From assembly GCF_030704535.1 (NCBI RefSeq), contig NC_081808.1, positions 22,385,501 to 22,449,500 on the forward strand: a stretch of DNA of 64,000 nt, written 5' to 3'. Positions 10,661-23,399 of the stretch are shown one piece after another (positions within the stretch are counted from its first letter, which is position 1; each line of letters begins with the position of its first letter). Position numbers and translations under genes: made by a program. Source of the stretch: Vitis vinifera (Eukaryota; Streptophyta; Magnoliopsida; Vitales; Vitaceae). The notes under the pieces are model-generated. The model did not search any database. It worked only from the letters and a program-made list of their open reading frames with translations, and was not told where the DNA came from.

Positions 10661-13600
10661 AAAACCGCATCTAGATGAACACTTATTTTTTGATTTGCAA
10701 TTGATTGAGGTTGAAAGAGTGGATTCATAGAAATCTCAAGCTAATGACAGTTTGATCCAAAAGATTAAGAAAAAATGGAACAAAAATTTATGATAATTTA
10801 TCTTCTATAATTATAAAGAGATGAAATTACTTTTAAAAAAAAATTCATGATAATAATAAGTGTTGTACCTACAAAAACTTTAATAAAAATAATGTTAGTT
10901 CAAAAACATAATGATAAAATAATTCGTATAAATGTATAATTATTGGGTTTCTAAAACATTTCGTATTTCTCCATTGCTTATATCTACATCATAAACTATT
11001 AGCCCTCTCATTCAATTGGGTTTTTGTTATTCTTCCTCACATTTTTATCCATCTTCTATGATCTTTATAGGCTTGTCTTTATTTCATAACTTTTTCCTCT
11101 CATAACTTAGAATATTTATAAAAATATTCATAATTTCTTTATTATATAAGAAAATCTAATATTAAAATAACATGTTAACTTACAAAATATTCTATACAAT
11201 ATTCTTTATAAAAAGAAATCTCCTACTAATTACGAATCTATTACACTTCCTAACATAAGTATTAAGGGTACTCTCATCATTTGAATTAAAACAAAACTAT
11301 TAGGACAGGAAAGGTCGATGTCGATGTCGATGTCCTTAAAAATTGTTCTAGTCAATTCACCTTTGTATGAGTTTTCAATAGCTATATCTCATAGGTACCA
11401 AAAACTTACAAAAATTCTCAAGCATGGTCCTAAAAAAACAAAAGAATAAAAATCCAACACTTGTCCCAACTTTCTAAACCAAGATCCTAGTGTTGGAAAA
11501 TATTAATAGTCTTATTTAAGACTATTGTTTAATTGGTGTTTAGAAGCTTCTTTTGAAATCCAATAAAAACTTCAAGCATAATATGATACAACATTAATAC
11601 TCTTATAAAAAATAATTTTCTGAATTGATTTCAATTTTGCTAAAATTGATCGTCTTTGAACTACATAATAATGTGGAGCTTAAAAGGGAAAACATTTTTT
11701 TTTTTATTAATTCAACATTGATTCCCCATACTATTCTAATATCTTTCTCAATCATAATTATTTGTTAGTAGGAGTGAAGCTTCTAATGAATTTGAAAAAC
11801 TTCGATCAAACGAGTATCTTGAAAGGAGCTAACAAAGATTTTTTGAGTAATGTATTATTTTGTCTTGATAATGGAAAAATTAAATATATTTCTCCCTTTA
11901 AAAAGAATTAAACACATGCATTGTGTTGAGGAAGTTTCTTTTAAGAAAATTATATAAAAATTAATTTATATTTGACCAAAATTTTAATATTTCTAAAATT
12001 ATTCTTTGGAGATGACCATGATTTCAACTTTTTATGGAGCATAAGATTAGAGAGCTATTCCGAATGAAAGAATGCCTGCTAGCCTTCAAACTTATTTTGG
12101 TTCTTTATTTTTGAAAATAAATTTGCTTGAGCCACCTTAAAATATGGATGACATGGCAGATAATGATGATGTGGCAGATGAACAAGTGAACAAATGAAAG
12201 ATAAAATGACACGTGGCTAGAAAAGACTCATGCAAGGACTAACTGGATATGATATGGAATTTGGGAAGCATGACCCTCACTGTGTGAAAATGTGACAAAA
12301 GGGAAGATGCGAAATTGGTGGTCAATGCATATCAAGGATATAAAGACAAATTCTTCAAACTTCCGCGGAAGGGAATAAAAGGACCGTTTAAGGCATATTA
12401 ATATTTGAGACATTTCCCCTACCAAGAATTATACATACAAATATGTACGAAATATGTAGTAGCCACTCAATTATCTCCTCTAATATTTTTACAATTTCAT
12501 TTTCACTAAACTTTATTTTAATTTTTTGTACCTTATATTTTGATAATATTGAGTGGTTCTGCCTAATCCAAAATTTCGCATTGTAAGTGAAATTGTTTGG
12601 ATATTCTTCAATTTACATACATCCAATTAATCAACTTACAATCATATAAGTTAAATTGTATATTCAAATCATCATATCCAATTAATCAAGATCTCATTCG
12701 ACTTGTGATTATATATGTTAAATTGCAAATTTGAGTTATTTGATTTTAACGCGCTTTTCCACAATCAACATGAAGTCGGCTTACGAAGCCTTGACATATA
12801 TTGGGGTGTTCAAGAACAAAATTACGCGTATATTTCTTAAAATTTTTGTCACACATTATAATGCATTATAATACATGTGTATACTTCAATACATCAATGA
12901 AGTAAATAAGAGAATTAATTCCGAAAATGAATCATTTCCCAAACCAAGAAACAACTTAGACAAGCATAGGATGCTTCCGAGAAATTACAAAGAAAGTTAC
13001 TCCCCCGCAACTGATTGTGAGAAGAGGAAACAGCTGTTCTTTGTAGTTCATGTTCTTCTCCCTATTAAAGTCGGACCAAACAGAAGACATGGAAGGGAAT
13101 AGGAAAGAAATAAAAGAAACGGAATTCTCCCAATGGTGTCATTGTGGGTTGACTCGAGGTCAAAACCTCTAAGACTCAACCATTGAAACTTTCAAAAACC
13201 TTTATTCTCATCATTCAATTTTCCATGAAGAAAACAAAACATAGAAAATACACTTTGAATTTCAGTACCCTTGAACAATGACTCTTTAGTCTTATGCTTT
13301 TGTTGGCTATAGGTGACTGCAACTCTTTCAACCTTACCAGATTTCTCCTCCACGAACCTGCGCTAGTAAACATGGTTGGTACATTTGTCAGCATGACCTT
13401 TTCTCCATAAGGGTTTTACTGGGGATTAAAGAAATGATATTAGCATATGATTGGATACGTGTTCTAATAATCTCCATAATTTCCATGTTCAAACCCGCAA
13501 GAAGAAGAAAAAATCAAAAGAGAAATAATTGTTTGGTTATTAAATTCTTATGGTTCATCATGAAGGAATATTATTTTTCTCAGTGTGAAGAGGGTGCAAG

Positions 13601-14600
13601 TGAAGTATTGTCCTGGATTATTCTAAAAAACCCTTCATAATTAATCATGACCATATGGTCGTTATCATACCAGGACAAGATTGATTCATAAGATGGATCA
13701 ACTCTGCTGTTTATAGAGACCGGAGACTAATTTCTAAATCATAAGTTTGGTAGTAATATTAACGCTGGAAACACACAAGAAACTTCCACAAGTAATCAAG
13801 TTAAAACTACTTACACTATTAGATCATTCAAAGTCATCTCAACTACTGTTTTCCAAATTCATGCCCTATTAAGAGGTTGGGCTGGTGGGAATAAGAAATA
13901 TAGGAATTCATTGAAATGTAGACAGCTCAAGTCAAAGTCCTTCTGGAAAGGGAAAGAGAGATACTTATGACATTTTCCACTCAAAATTAATCCAATCAGA
14001 CCAATCTTGTTTACACCGTGCATTCTCTCTTTATGTATGATAACATAAAAGTGACTAAATTAAATTAGGATTCATAATTCGACTCTTAAGAGGAGCTTAA
14101 TCCTTACTTTTGAAGATTCTCCCATGTACTAAAGATCATCTTTTGCAGCTAAGTAATAGGTGGACGTGCCCACTATATATTGCCATAAACAAAATATTCT
14201 TGACAATAAACCATTACTTTTGCTTTTAGGGTGGATTTAAAATTCTGATGAGGGTGATGAGAATAGATTATTTAACCAAATAGAGAGATTGAAAACTTAT
14301 ATGCAATTTGTTTTGTAAATTTAAAGAGCACATATGATCTAATTGACGAGTCTTGATAACAAAGTTTGTTGCAGGAAGGAAACATGGAGGAAGAAAGGAG
14401 AATGGTTTCCCACTGAATTAAGGAAAAATCAAATGGGAGGAAGAAGTAAAGTCATATAATTGGACCGTTGTCTAGTCTCGAGAGTGTGGGCCATCACATA
14501 AGCGTGTGGGACCTGTCACTGGGGGTGACCGCAATTTCCACTTCCATGATGACCTTACCTTCCTCTCTCTTGTCATGAGCCTGTAGCTTCTTCCTAACTC
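10661..14600. other. Long intergenic region upstream of the NAC gene
   Basis: Nearly 4 kb without a supportable gene: only short, non-conserved frames and AT-rich DNA. The last kilobase presumably holds the NAC promoter. TATA-like words occur at about 14609-14614 and 14633-14641, 80-110 bp before the start codon. Confidence 0.4.
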
Positions 14601-14719
14601 TTCAAACCTATAAACCGCATCATGCAAAATGCTTTTATATACGCCTTGAGTGGTATGAGTGCCACAAGCTACCTGCAAAGACCAATAGTACTACTGATCA
14701 CTGCAAGCACCGACACAAA

Positions 14720-15766
14720 ATGGACAAAACGACATCGGAGCTGGGGCTGCCCGGTTTCAGATTCCACCCTACTGAAGAAGAGCTGCTTGATTTTTATCTT
14801 AGAAAGATGGTGCTGGGCAAAAAGCAGTGTTTGAGTATCATTGGTTTTCTCAACATTTATCATCATGAACCTTGGGATTTGCCTGGTAATAATATATGCT
14901 ATGCTGTTAAAATTGTGGTTCTTTTTTTCACAAATTTGTAGTCTAATTAATTATAAGGGCTAATATGTTCGATTCATTGCAGGGCTGTCTAAGGTTGGGG
15001 AGAGAGAGTGGTACTTCTTTGTGCCTAGAGACAGGAAAAATGGTCACGGCGGGAGACCCAACAGAACAACTGAGAAAGGGTTCTGGAAGGCAACTGGTTC
15101 TGACCGGTTGATCCGATGCTTGAGAGATCCTAAAAAGATATTGGGTCTGAGAAAAACTTTGGTTTTCTACAAGGGCAGAGCTCCACGAGGGTCCAAGACT
15201 GATTGGATCATGAATGAATACAGACTTCCCAACACCTCTTCCTCACTTAAGGTACTTTTTTGTGTTACACCCATAGAGAATTCGAGTCAATTATAAAGGG
15301 AAAAGGGGATTTTTATTCTTGAGAATTGTTTCTAATACATGGTTTTCTGATATGGATGCAGGAGGATATAGTGCTTTGCAAGATCTATAGGAAGGCAACT
15401 TCATTGAAAGTAATGGAGCAAAGGGCAGCTATGGAAGAGGAATCGAGGATGTCCCATCTCACACATTCATATTCCTCTCCTCCAATACAAGAAAGCTTCT
15501 CCTCTCACGACACACATCAAAACTTTGGGTCAGCAATGCCTCCGCATGACATTGTTCTCAAGGCAGAAGAAGAAGAAGAAGTGGTGTTGACTGAAGAAGA
15601 GCAGGAAAATAGAACAGCTTGTTCGTCTCTAGGAGTGGCAACTGCGAAGGAGAACTTGACGGAGCTTCAATTGCCCAAGCTCCATATGGATTGGACAGCT
15701 GACCCGCTTTGGACTCTGCTAAGAAGCCCGTTGTTAGACAACTCGAGTCCATACCCAATGTGGTGA
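14720..15766 (+). CDS. NAC-domain transcription factor, three exons (14720..14885, 14983..15251, 15362..15766), 279 aa
   Basis: Joining the three exons at canonical GT-AG sites gives one open frame of 280 codons including TGA. The NAC DNA-binding domain fills roughly residues 10-155 with its five subdomains: [18 protein letters not shown] (A), [14 protein letters not shown] and [20 protein letters not shown] (C), [20 protein letters not shown] then [10 protein letters not shown] (D), [14 protein letters not shown] (E). Both introns sit at the positions usual for plant NAC genes. The C-terminal half is acidic ([13 protein letters not shown]) and ends with a [16 protein letters not shown] block, a conserved tail motif of one NAC branch and probably part of the activation domain. 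No transmembrane segment is present, so it is a soluble nuclear factor. Subgroup and target genes cannot be fixed from sequence alone. Confidence 0.93.
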
Positions 15767-18340
15767 AGCGGCCAGCATACACAAATGTGGCTAGGGTGCC
15801 CAATTGGAATTTTGGAAGGTGAGAGAAAAGAGAAGTAATTTTGAAATAAATCAACTTCTAAAATTCCTTTCCTTCATCTTTGTTCTAATCATGAAATAAA
15901 TGTTGAAATTAACTTTATGAAGTGTAAACTAAAATGGATTTATTTCCATAGTACTAATTTTTATTTACTTCGATGCACAAGAAGAAGATGGTTGTCCATT
16001 AATTTCAAACCTCTTTCTTAAGGTTCTGTTAATTATCACTTCTTTTAAATATACTTATGAAGCAGGAAGGCTATAAATCACGGGTCCTAAACTAAATCAA
16101 CTAACATCTGAGTGGCTCCCTCTTTGCCCATGATTATAATATCCTGTTCCAAAGTTTTGGTCCCTCTTATGCAGTTTCTTTCAATAGTTTTTAGTACTTT
16201 GCCGCATTACTGGTTTAAAAATTAATTAATGCGGAGGCTGGTGCACACATATGAGATGATCAGTGGCCCATTTTAAATGCTATGAAATTTTCTTCCTAAA
16301 TCATGTGGGACTATACATTTACTCCTCATATAAGCGTAATGTCCTTGTTCTTAATATATAGGGCTTATAGGAAGATCCGAACTCTAGTATGGTTATCGCG
16401 GTTGTAGTATGAGTCATTGAATACTCACTAGTCTAAGATGAATGGGTTGAGACATGTTAATTAAATCAATATATATATATCCAAGTGATATGCATAACAT
16501 TATAGTTAAAAAGTATATAAAAAAAAATCTAAAAAATATAATGACACTATTTAGGAAAATAAGTATAATAAGGTGGATTCATCAAATTAAAAAGAAACAC
16601 TTACTAAATTTAATAATATTTAAATAATCATAAAAATACATATTCAAATTGGTTCATAATAAACGAACAATGAAATTTTAGAACTCTATTAATTGATTCA
16701 AGTAGAATTAGCGTTTTTCAACTAAAAATGCATAATTTTGTCGTATAATTATTTTTCTATAATTTCATAATCAATCCCCATTGAATAATGTTGAGCCAAT
16801 AAGGGTGTTGCTACTTTTGCGAGGTAAATATTGATACAATTTGATTGAGAGTTAGTCATATCAGTTATCTTGATTATGATTCAATTGAATTGGTCATAAC
16901 TATATTGTAATGACTATAATTGAAAATCTTGGATAAAAATTTGAAATGGTCTTCTCAATGGGCATTCTAATAATGACTTGATCGAACATATTTTGAATTT
17001 TGAACTCCGTATGTTTCAATTGTCTCCACAATAGGCATTCTAAATATGACTTGATTGAACTATATTAAATTTGTTTCATATTTTGAATCTTAAACTCCAC
17101 ACATTTTTTATTAATATTGGATTTGATACCACTTTTCTCTGCTTTGGAATTAGAACCAATTTTTAAAAGTGTGAAGAATTTGACATCTCATAAGTTAATT
17201 CGAAGTCACTACAAGGATATCATGCGTACATGGGATGGTGAATTTAATTTCTCATATTGCCTAGGTGGGAGAAGCTCTTACAATTTATAAGTGACTCATT
17301 CGATATATGTAAATGTGCTCTAAAACCATAAGCTAGGGACAATATATGGGTCTAAGGTGTCTACATTAATTATGATAAAAAGTATAAGATCATAATTGGA
17401 AATGTGCTGGCATTGTCACTTGTGATCCATTAGCTAAAATATGGATATCATGAATATATAAAAGGTAAATTTCATGTTTCATATCTATGAGATGGCTAGA
17501 GAAGTCCTTAACACTAATAAAGTATGACTAACTTGTTAATTGTATGATGTGTTCTAAAATCGTCAAGAGTTATTGGACCATGAGTAGAGAGTACCTTTAA
17601 AAGTCATACAAAATATGTGTATCATAGGCCATGACAAATTTTATTTAATTTTAAATGGTTTTATTTTAAAATATCAAAAATATGAATTTATTCAAAAATT
17701 GATCAAATGTAAAAAAAAAATTAATGAAGTTCTATTCTAATATTTTATAAATTAAAATTACTTTGATAAAATAAACTATTAATATAATTTTCAATAATTT
17801 TAGTTATTTAAATAAATTAATGTTAATAGAAAAAAATTGTCTCCACAAATTTGTAATAAAATTTTAAAAATTAAATCTCAAATAAAATATTTTATATAAA
17901 TTGATTTCATTTTTTATTCAAAATGTAATAAAATCATGTTTTAATAAAATTGGTTTTTAATTTTTAAAATAAATAAATATAAATATATAAAGGGAATTTA
18001 AGTTAATTTAATAGACATTATAGTTTTATACTTACAAAATAATTTTAGTATATGTATTCTTACTTATTTTATTATTTTTTAAAGTTTTACTACATTTTTT
18101 TTTTAAATTTGAATAATTTCTCTCACACTGATTTTTTTTTTTTTTTAAATATCAATTGATATTTCATTGATATTTTTGTATTTATCAATATTTTGACCCT
18201 TTGATAAGAACAAAAGAAATATTAGATCTCCTTTGTCAAATTTAAACATACGAGTAGAACAATATAATTAATAATGAAATCTCTATAGTCATAATAATTC
18301 TTGTACTTGGATAAAGTGGGGCTTTCAGCTGGTCTTTCTC
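15767..18340. other. AT-rich intergenic region, no gene seen
   Basis: The first ~150 bases are presumably the 3' UTR of the NAC gene. The remainder is AT-rich. A phrase containing CAATGGGCATTCTAATAATGACTTGAT is repeated in diverged form about 70 bp apart near 16955-17055. Nothing codes recognisably. Confidence 0.4.
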
Positions 18341-18562
18341 AATTAGCCTTTTCCCCCATCATAGCATGATAGATGAAAATTATTGCAAAAGGCACACCCT
18401 AGTGGGAACTGATGAGGGCTCTTCAACCAAGGGATTGGAAGTAATTTCGAGGAGGAAATTTGTTGGGAAAACCCCGTTTTCATTTTATATTTGCTGCCGA
18501 GATTACGCCTTGCTGGCAGCAGCTTATTCCAATTTCCAAGGGAAGTCTGGCGCAATTTAAGG

Positions 18563-19654
18563 CCCCAATCAAGCAGAAGGCCTTTGGTTGCCATAGCCTA
18601 TTCGCATCACAGAATCTCTTGTAGAATCCAATCCGATTCTCCACTTGGGCGTTAGAGCCTTTAACGCATTCGATTCCTCCATTAATGATGTTGGTGATGA
18701 ATCTACAGCGAGGAACACGACCCGCCGCTGTGTCGGCACTTGATAGCGTCCACCGGCCTGTGGTGACATCGTGGCATGATGGTTTTGGTGATTGAGGTGT
18801 CATCCACAATCATAGAGCTGTCTGGAAGGAAATGGTTGGCCAGTTGCAACGGCGCCCAGATTGTCTAGGTGAGCATAGAGCTCATGGCTCTTCCTGCTGG
18901 ACAGGAGTTGTGGTTGCTGTCCACGTCATGGCACAATCCTTATCTTAGTCACCATCATGGTCATCGCCATCTTTTTTTGAGAAGACTTATTCACCATTTG
19001 CGGGGGGCAAGGAAAATCAAGAGACATGCTACAATTTCTTTTCGTTCCCATCTGATGAAACGTCAAGCACAAAAACTTGCTTCTGGTCCAATTTTTGCCA
19101 TTTTTCAAGGTTGATTTTTATTATTGCTTTTTTCTTTTTTCATGAGATCACAAAGTAAAATTCTTTGGAGTGGCATATATGGCAATACTTGAATCTAAGC
19201 CAAATCTTTGGAATCGTGGTTTTGTCGATTTAGAGGTCAGGGAAAGAGAGGAAACTACCTACCTTTGTCCATTCCAAGGTCAGCCAAAGAGAGGATTAAT
19301 TCGGATGGGACCTTGGCCATGGTCTGTTTTTTTACCAGCACGGTGACCATTTTTGATTGGCAAAGCAGATAACATTTGGCATCCATTACTTACAAGCTTT
19401 CTTCTTACACACGAGCCAATAAGTATCACCCCGGTGCTTCAACATTTCATTGAATGAGGATCTGTCAATGGCAGCAGCGGAGCAGTAAGCAGAAGTACTG
19501 CTGCCACAGTAACCATATTGGCTACCACGCCACCCCGTCTGGACATAATGCTCCACCGGCTTGCCTTCCACATTAAGCTCGTGTCAAGCCTCCTCCTATA
19601 CTATTAACTTATTAGGAGTATCAACAAGAACAAAAGCAGTGCCCAAGTCTTCAT
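18563..19654 (-). pseudogene. Class I chitinase pseudogene (locus C)
   Basis: A wrecked relative of loci A and B on the same strand. The exon 1 remnant runs from a former start codon near 19654 to about 19386. It keeps [14 protein letters not shown] frame-shifted hevein sequence, SQYGYCGS, and FNEMLKHRGDTY, but lacks the Pro-rich hinge and most of the domain after MLKHR. An exon 2 scrap (about 19296-19375) follows almost directly. Exon 3 (about 18919-18563) still begins after an AG acceptor and keeps [29 protein letters not shown] and RIGFYKR, with several stops and a deletion before the C-terminus. Promoter remnants similar to that of locus B are visible to about 19710. It cannot make an enzyme. 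Confidence 0.88.
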
Positions 19655-19754
19655 TTTTGCTTATTGAACCTGTTCTCTGCGAATTCGGTGACACAAGAGG
19701 TCTGTATAAATTGATTCAGAATGATGATTTGAAACTAGTGACATTTATTTAACT

Positions 19755-21890
19755 AGAATTTTAAAACCTTAATCATAGGCTCCAAATAAAATAAAAATAA
19801 AAAATAAAAACAAAATAAAACAACAAACCATCATATAATATTAAATAGCATGTTCAAGAAATTTCTAAGTAAATAATTAAATCAAAAGTAAAAATCCTAC
19901 TTTCTCCGTATATCAACATGAAATTTCAATTCATAATCAATCATTCAAATGACCCGTCATAATTAGAAAAAAATAGTGATTCCTCTAATGCATTTCTTAA
20001 AGTAACTTAAAGTTTACGAATGCTAAACTTTCACGTGATATCACAAAAGTACATTTAAAAGTAAAGCGAATAAAGAAAAATTAATTGTTTAAGATATCAA
20101 AATAATCAAAATCTTTATGGATGTATTATTAAATAAGCCTAAACTCTCTATCATTTCCCTAACACATAAAATTATAAATATACCTTAACATAAATGAAAT
20201 GAATAATTGGGTTCATGCTAGGCTGAGGGTTTGGGACCCTTAACCAGCCCAACCCAAATTTAATTAAGTTACAATTTTTCTCATGTCTAACCCAAATTTT
20301 AAATTCAGTTTGCCACAGCCTATATAAAAAGTTGGGTGGAGTTGAATTGGGAATCTACCCAAATTGCACTCTTACACAAAATAAAGCATGTGAAGACGAG
20401 GAAAATGTTAAATGAATATGGTTCAATTGTGTGACACCATACTCTAGTTAGCCCCCAAAGCCTAACCAGGTGTCATCCTTTACTATGACCATTTAATTTT
20501 AACATGAACATGATAGGTTTCAACTATAGATAAAAGATTCAAGAAGTGAGTTACATTGAAAGTGAAATATTCGATATCTTTTTTTACCAAGTAGATCAAA
20601 TTATACCAAAAAATCTTAATTGTTGAATTTATTATCATCATATTATAAAGTATTCTTAGGGAAGGATTCAAGTATGGGGAGAAACAAATACTACAAAAGA
20701 AAGTGATCACTAAACCCGATCTTGGCTTTAGATATTTTTTTTGCCCTAAAATTAATTTTCACTTTCTCCACCCTGAATTCAATTTTTGGCTCCATCCTTA
20801 AAAATAGATCATGTTTGATTATTTATCAAATATGGTTAATTAAACTACTTTGTAAATGTTAGAAATTTAAAGCTTGTAACTATTGAGGGGAACTTTTGGT
20901 TCAAGAAAGAAAGTCATGTTACTCATCTTGTTGCAATGGCTAAGGAGAAGGAGATTTGAGCCACTAAGCAGAGACCAAATCAGTCAGGATTTTCTCTAGG
21001 TTAGGGTTGAGGGTCCAGAGGATGTGGTTAAGGTCGTTCACTTGGTTGATCTACTTCTCTTTCTCTTCTAGTTCCAGGATAGGTTAGTTAGACATTCTAT
21101 AGCAGTTGGTCCAAGCAGTAGGCGAGCCGCACCATAGATTCCATATTAGGGGCAATGGACACATGACTCCAAAGCATAAACGATAAACATATAGTAGCAT
21201 AGTCTTAGGTCGCTTCATAGTCGGGTCCTAACACGCATACATTCTTGCCTCCTGATAAGTATTATGACTTTATTGTTTAAGTATGTGCAAGTGAGATATT
21301 TGTCGACGAGAGTGCTGCAGTTGAGTGCATGATGGTTCAAACGGCTTTAGATTTGGATTCAATAAGGTTATGTTTTGAGAGTTTTGGGTGGGGGTGCTTA
21401 TTGTGATATTTGCTTTATCACAAAATTGTCAAAGGTTGACAATTTAGTTCCATTATTGTAGTGAATCTAACACCATACATTTCAAGGGTCTTATTGGTTA
21501 TATTCAATTTGGAGTTGCTTCATATTCTATTGAAATTTGAGATATATATGTATTGAACATACTTGAAATTTTAAGAAATTGGATATTTAAAGGAAATATC
21601 GATCAATAAAGTTGTTGAGTGCATGATGTAACTAATAATTTGTAAATAATGCATATTTACATAATCCCCTAAAATTAATAATAAAATGGTTATGTAATTA
21701 ATAATTTTTTTAAAAAAAAAATATTTTAAAAGTTATACAAACAAAAAGGAAAGAAAAACGATTTATGGTAAAGGGCCAGAATATTTGGTGCAATGGGGGA
21801 AATCCAAAGTAAAGAGAGGATGGCACTGAGTATTTGTTTATTTGGGTTGGATAAACCCACTTTTATTGATTATTTATTTCTTCAGGTTAC
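19755..21890. other. Intergenic between chitinase loci C and A
   Basis: AT-rich DNA with poly(A)-type low complexity near 19785-19830 and no recognisable gene. A somewhat GC-richer block at 20930-21250 has no open frame or motif that I recognise. Confidence 0.4.
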
Positions 21891-21915
21891 ACATAGTTGG
21901 CAGCAGCTCAGTCTC

Positions 21916-21942
21916 AGAGAGAGAGAGAGAGAGAGAGAGAGA
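21916..21942. repeat. (GA)n microsatellite in the 3' flank of chitinase A
   Basis: An uninterrupted GA run of about 13 units, 28 bp beyond the stop codon of chitinase A and probably within its 3' UTR. Confidence 0.9.
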
Positions 21943-21969
21943 ACTAGAGCAATTTAAGGCCCTAATTAA

Positions 21970-23315
21970 TCAAGCAAAAGGGCTTTGGTTATAGCAATCC
22001 AGGTTATTGCCATAGCCGATTCCCATTATATCGCAGTATCTCTTATAGAAACCAATACGGTCCTCAACCTGCGCGTTAGAGCCTTTCCCACATTCAATTC
22101 CACCATTGATGATGTTTGTGATGACTCCATAACCAGGAACACGACCCGCAGCTGTGTCAGCACTTGATGGCGTCCACTGGCCTGTGATGACATCGTGGCA
22201 TGAGGGTTTTGGTGATTGTGGGGTCATCCAGAACCATAAAGCAGTCTTGAACGAAATGGTTGCGTCAGTTGCCACAGCGTCCGGGTTGTTTAGGAGATCG
22301 TAGTTAATGGCTCTTCCTGCTGGACCGTAGTTGTAGTTGCTGTCCAGGTCATCGGCACAATCCATATTTTAGTCAAAATCAAACTCATCGCTCTCTGTTT
22401 GGACTTACTCGTCATTGGTGTGTGCAAGGAACAATTTCTTTCCATTCCCAAGGATAGGCATAAAATTTTATTAATTCTGGCCTGACTTTTGCCAATTTGA
22501 CGTTGATTTTTTATTGTTTAAATTTTATATCCTCCAGAAGATATCATGTTATGTATGGACCAAATTTTTGTTCGAATCAATGACTCTGTTGATTCAGAGA
22601 AGAAATTAAATGAGTTACTTACTATGAAATTTGGATGGGACCCCGGCCGTAGTATTTTTTCCCAGCAGCGCATGGCCATTGTTGATTGGCAACACAGTAG
22701 TCTCCAGGGTTTCCTTGTTCCTGAACGAAGCAGTATCCCCATGCATATGGGCCATCCGGAGCAGTTGCCCAACCACCTATACACAGTTAATACCATTTGA
22801 TATCCAATATCAATTAGCTTTCTCCATTCATTTCTATCAATAAGGCATCACTGGAAATATATACCTGTGGTTTCATGCGAAGTTTAAGCCAGAAAGGCAG
22901 CAATCTCTCTTTTACGGGTGTCTGTGTCACCAGTCGTTCCGAAACCTCCAAAGGACTTGGCAGCAGAAATGAAAGCTTCGTAAGTGTAGAAGCCTTTGCC
23001 CGGGCAAGCAGCATCATTTCGGTGCTTCAACATTTGCTCAAATAGAGAGTTGCTAATGAGAGAACTTATATCCCCACCGCCTCCACTGGGAGTAGGGGTT
23101 GGAGTGGAGGGAGTAGAAGGGGAACCACCAGAAGTACATTGGCTCTGGCAGCCAGTGGAGCAGTAGGCAGGAGTGCTGCCACAGTAACCATATTGGCTAC
23201 AGCACAGCCCTCCTGAACATAATGCTCCACCAGCTTGGCTTCCACATTGCTCTTGTCCGAAGCTGGCTCCAACTAGTAACAGAAATGAGAACAAAAGCAA
23301 GCCCCAAATCCTCAT
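21970..23315 (-). pseudogene. Class I (GH19) chitinase locus A, with a nonsense codon in exon 1
   Basis: Three exons on the - strand (23315..22865, 22776..22623, 22339..21970) with intact GT-AG sites at the same places as in locus B. They would encode 324 residues: signal peptide (about 1-20), hevein chitin-binding domain with eight Cys (about 22-60, [13 protein letters not shown]), a Thr/Pro/Gly-rich hinge ([15 protein letters not shown]), then a full-length GH19 domain. The single defect is TAA at 22886..22884, where B has CAA (Gln), one position after AAFLA and a few codons before the catalytic Glu of SHETTGG. Everything downstream ([35 protein letters not shown]) is intact, so the mutation looks recent. 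As read, the product is a 143-aa secreted protein with the hevein domain and a stub. No C-terminal vacuolar extension follows NQSPFA. A sequencing error or allele-specific mutation is possible. Confidence 0.88.
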
Positions 23316-23373
23316 TTTTGGCCTAGTGAATTTGAACCTCAGCTCTCTATGGACTTAGTGAATGTAGATGTGG

Positions 23374-23383
23374 CAATAAATAG
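23374..23383 (-). promoter_or_regulatory. Likely TATA box of chitinase A
   Basis: CTATTTATTG on the - strand about 60 bp before the start codon, at the position equivalent to the TATA-like element of locus B. Confidence 0.45.
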
Positions 23384-23399
23384 ACCAAGGTTGGAGACA

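Noticed and set aside
15558..15854. 98-codon - strand frame over NAC exon 3
   Set aside because: Antisense of the acidic C-terminal region of the NAC gene; no motif of its own.
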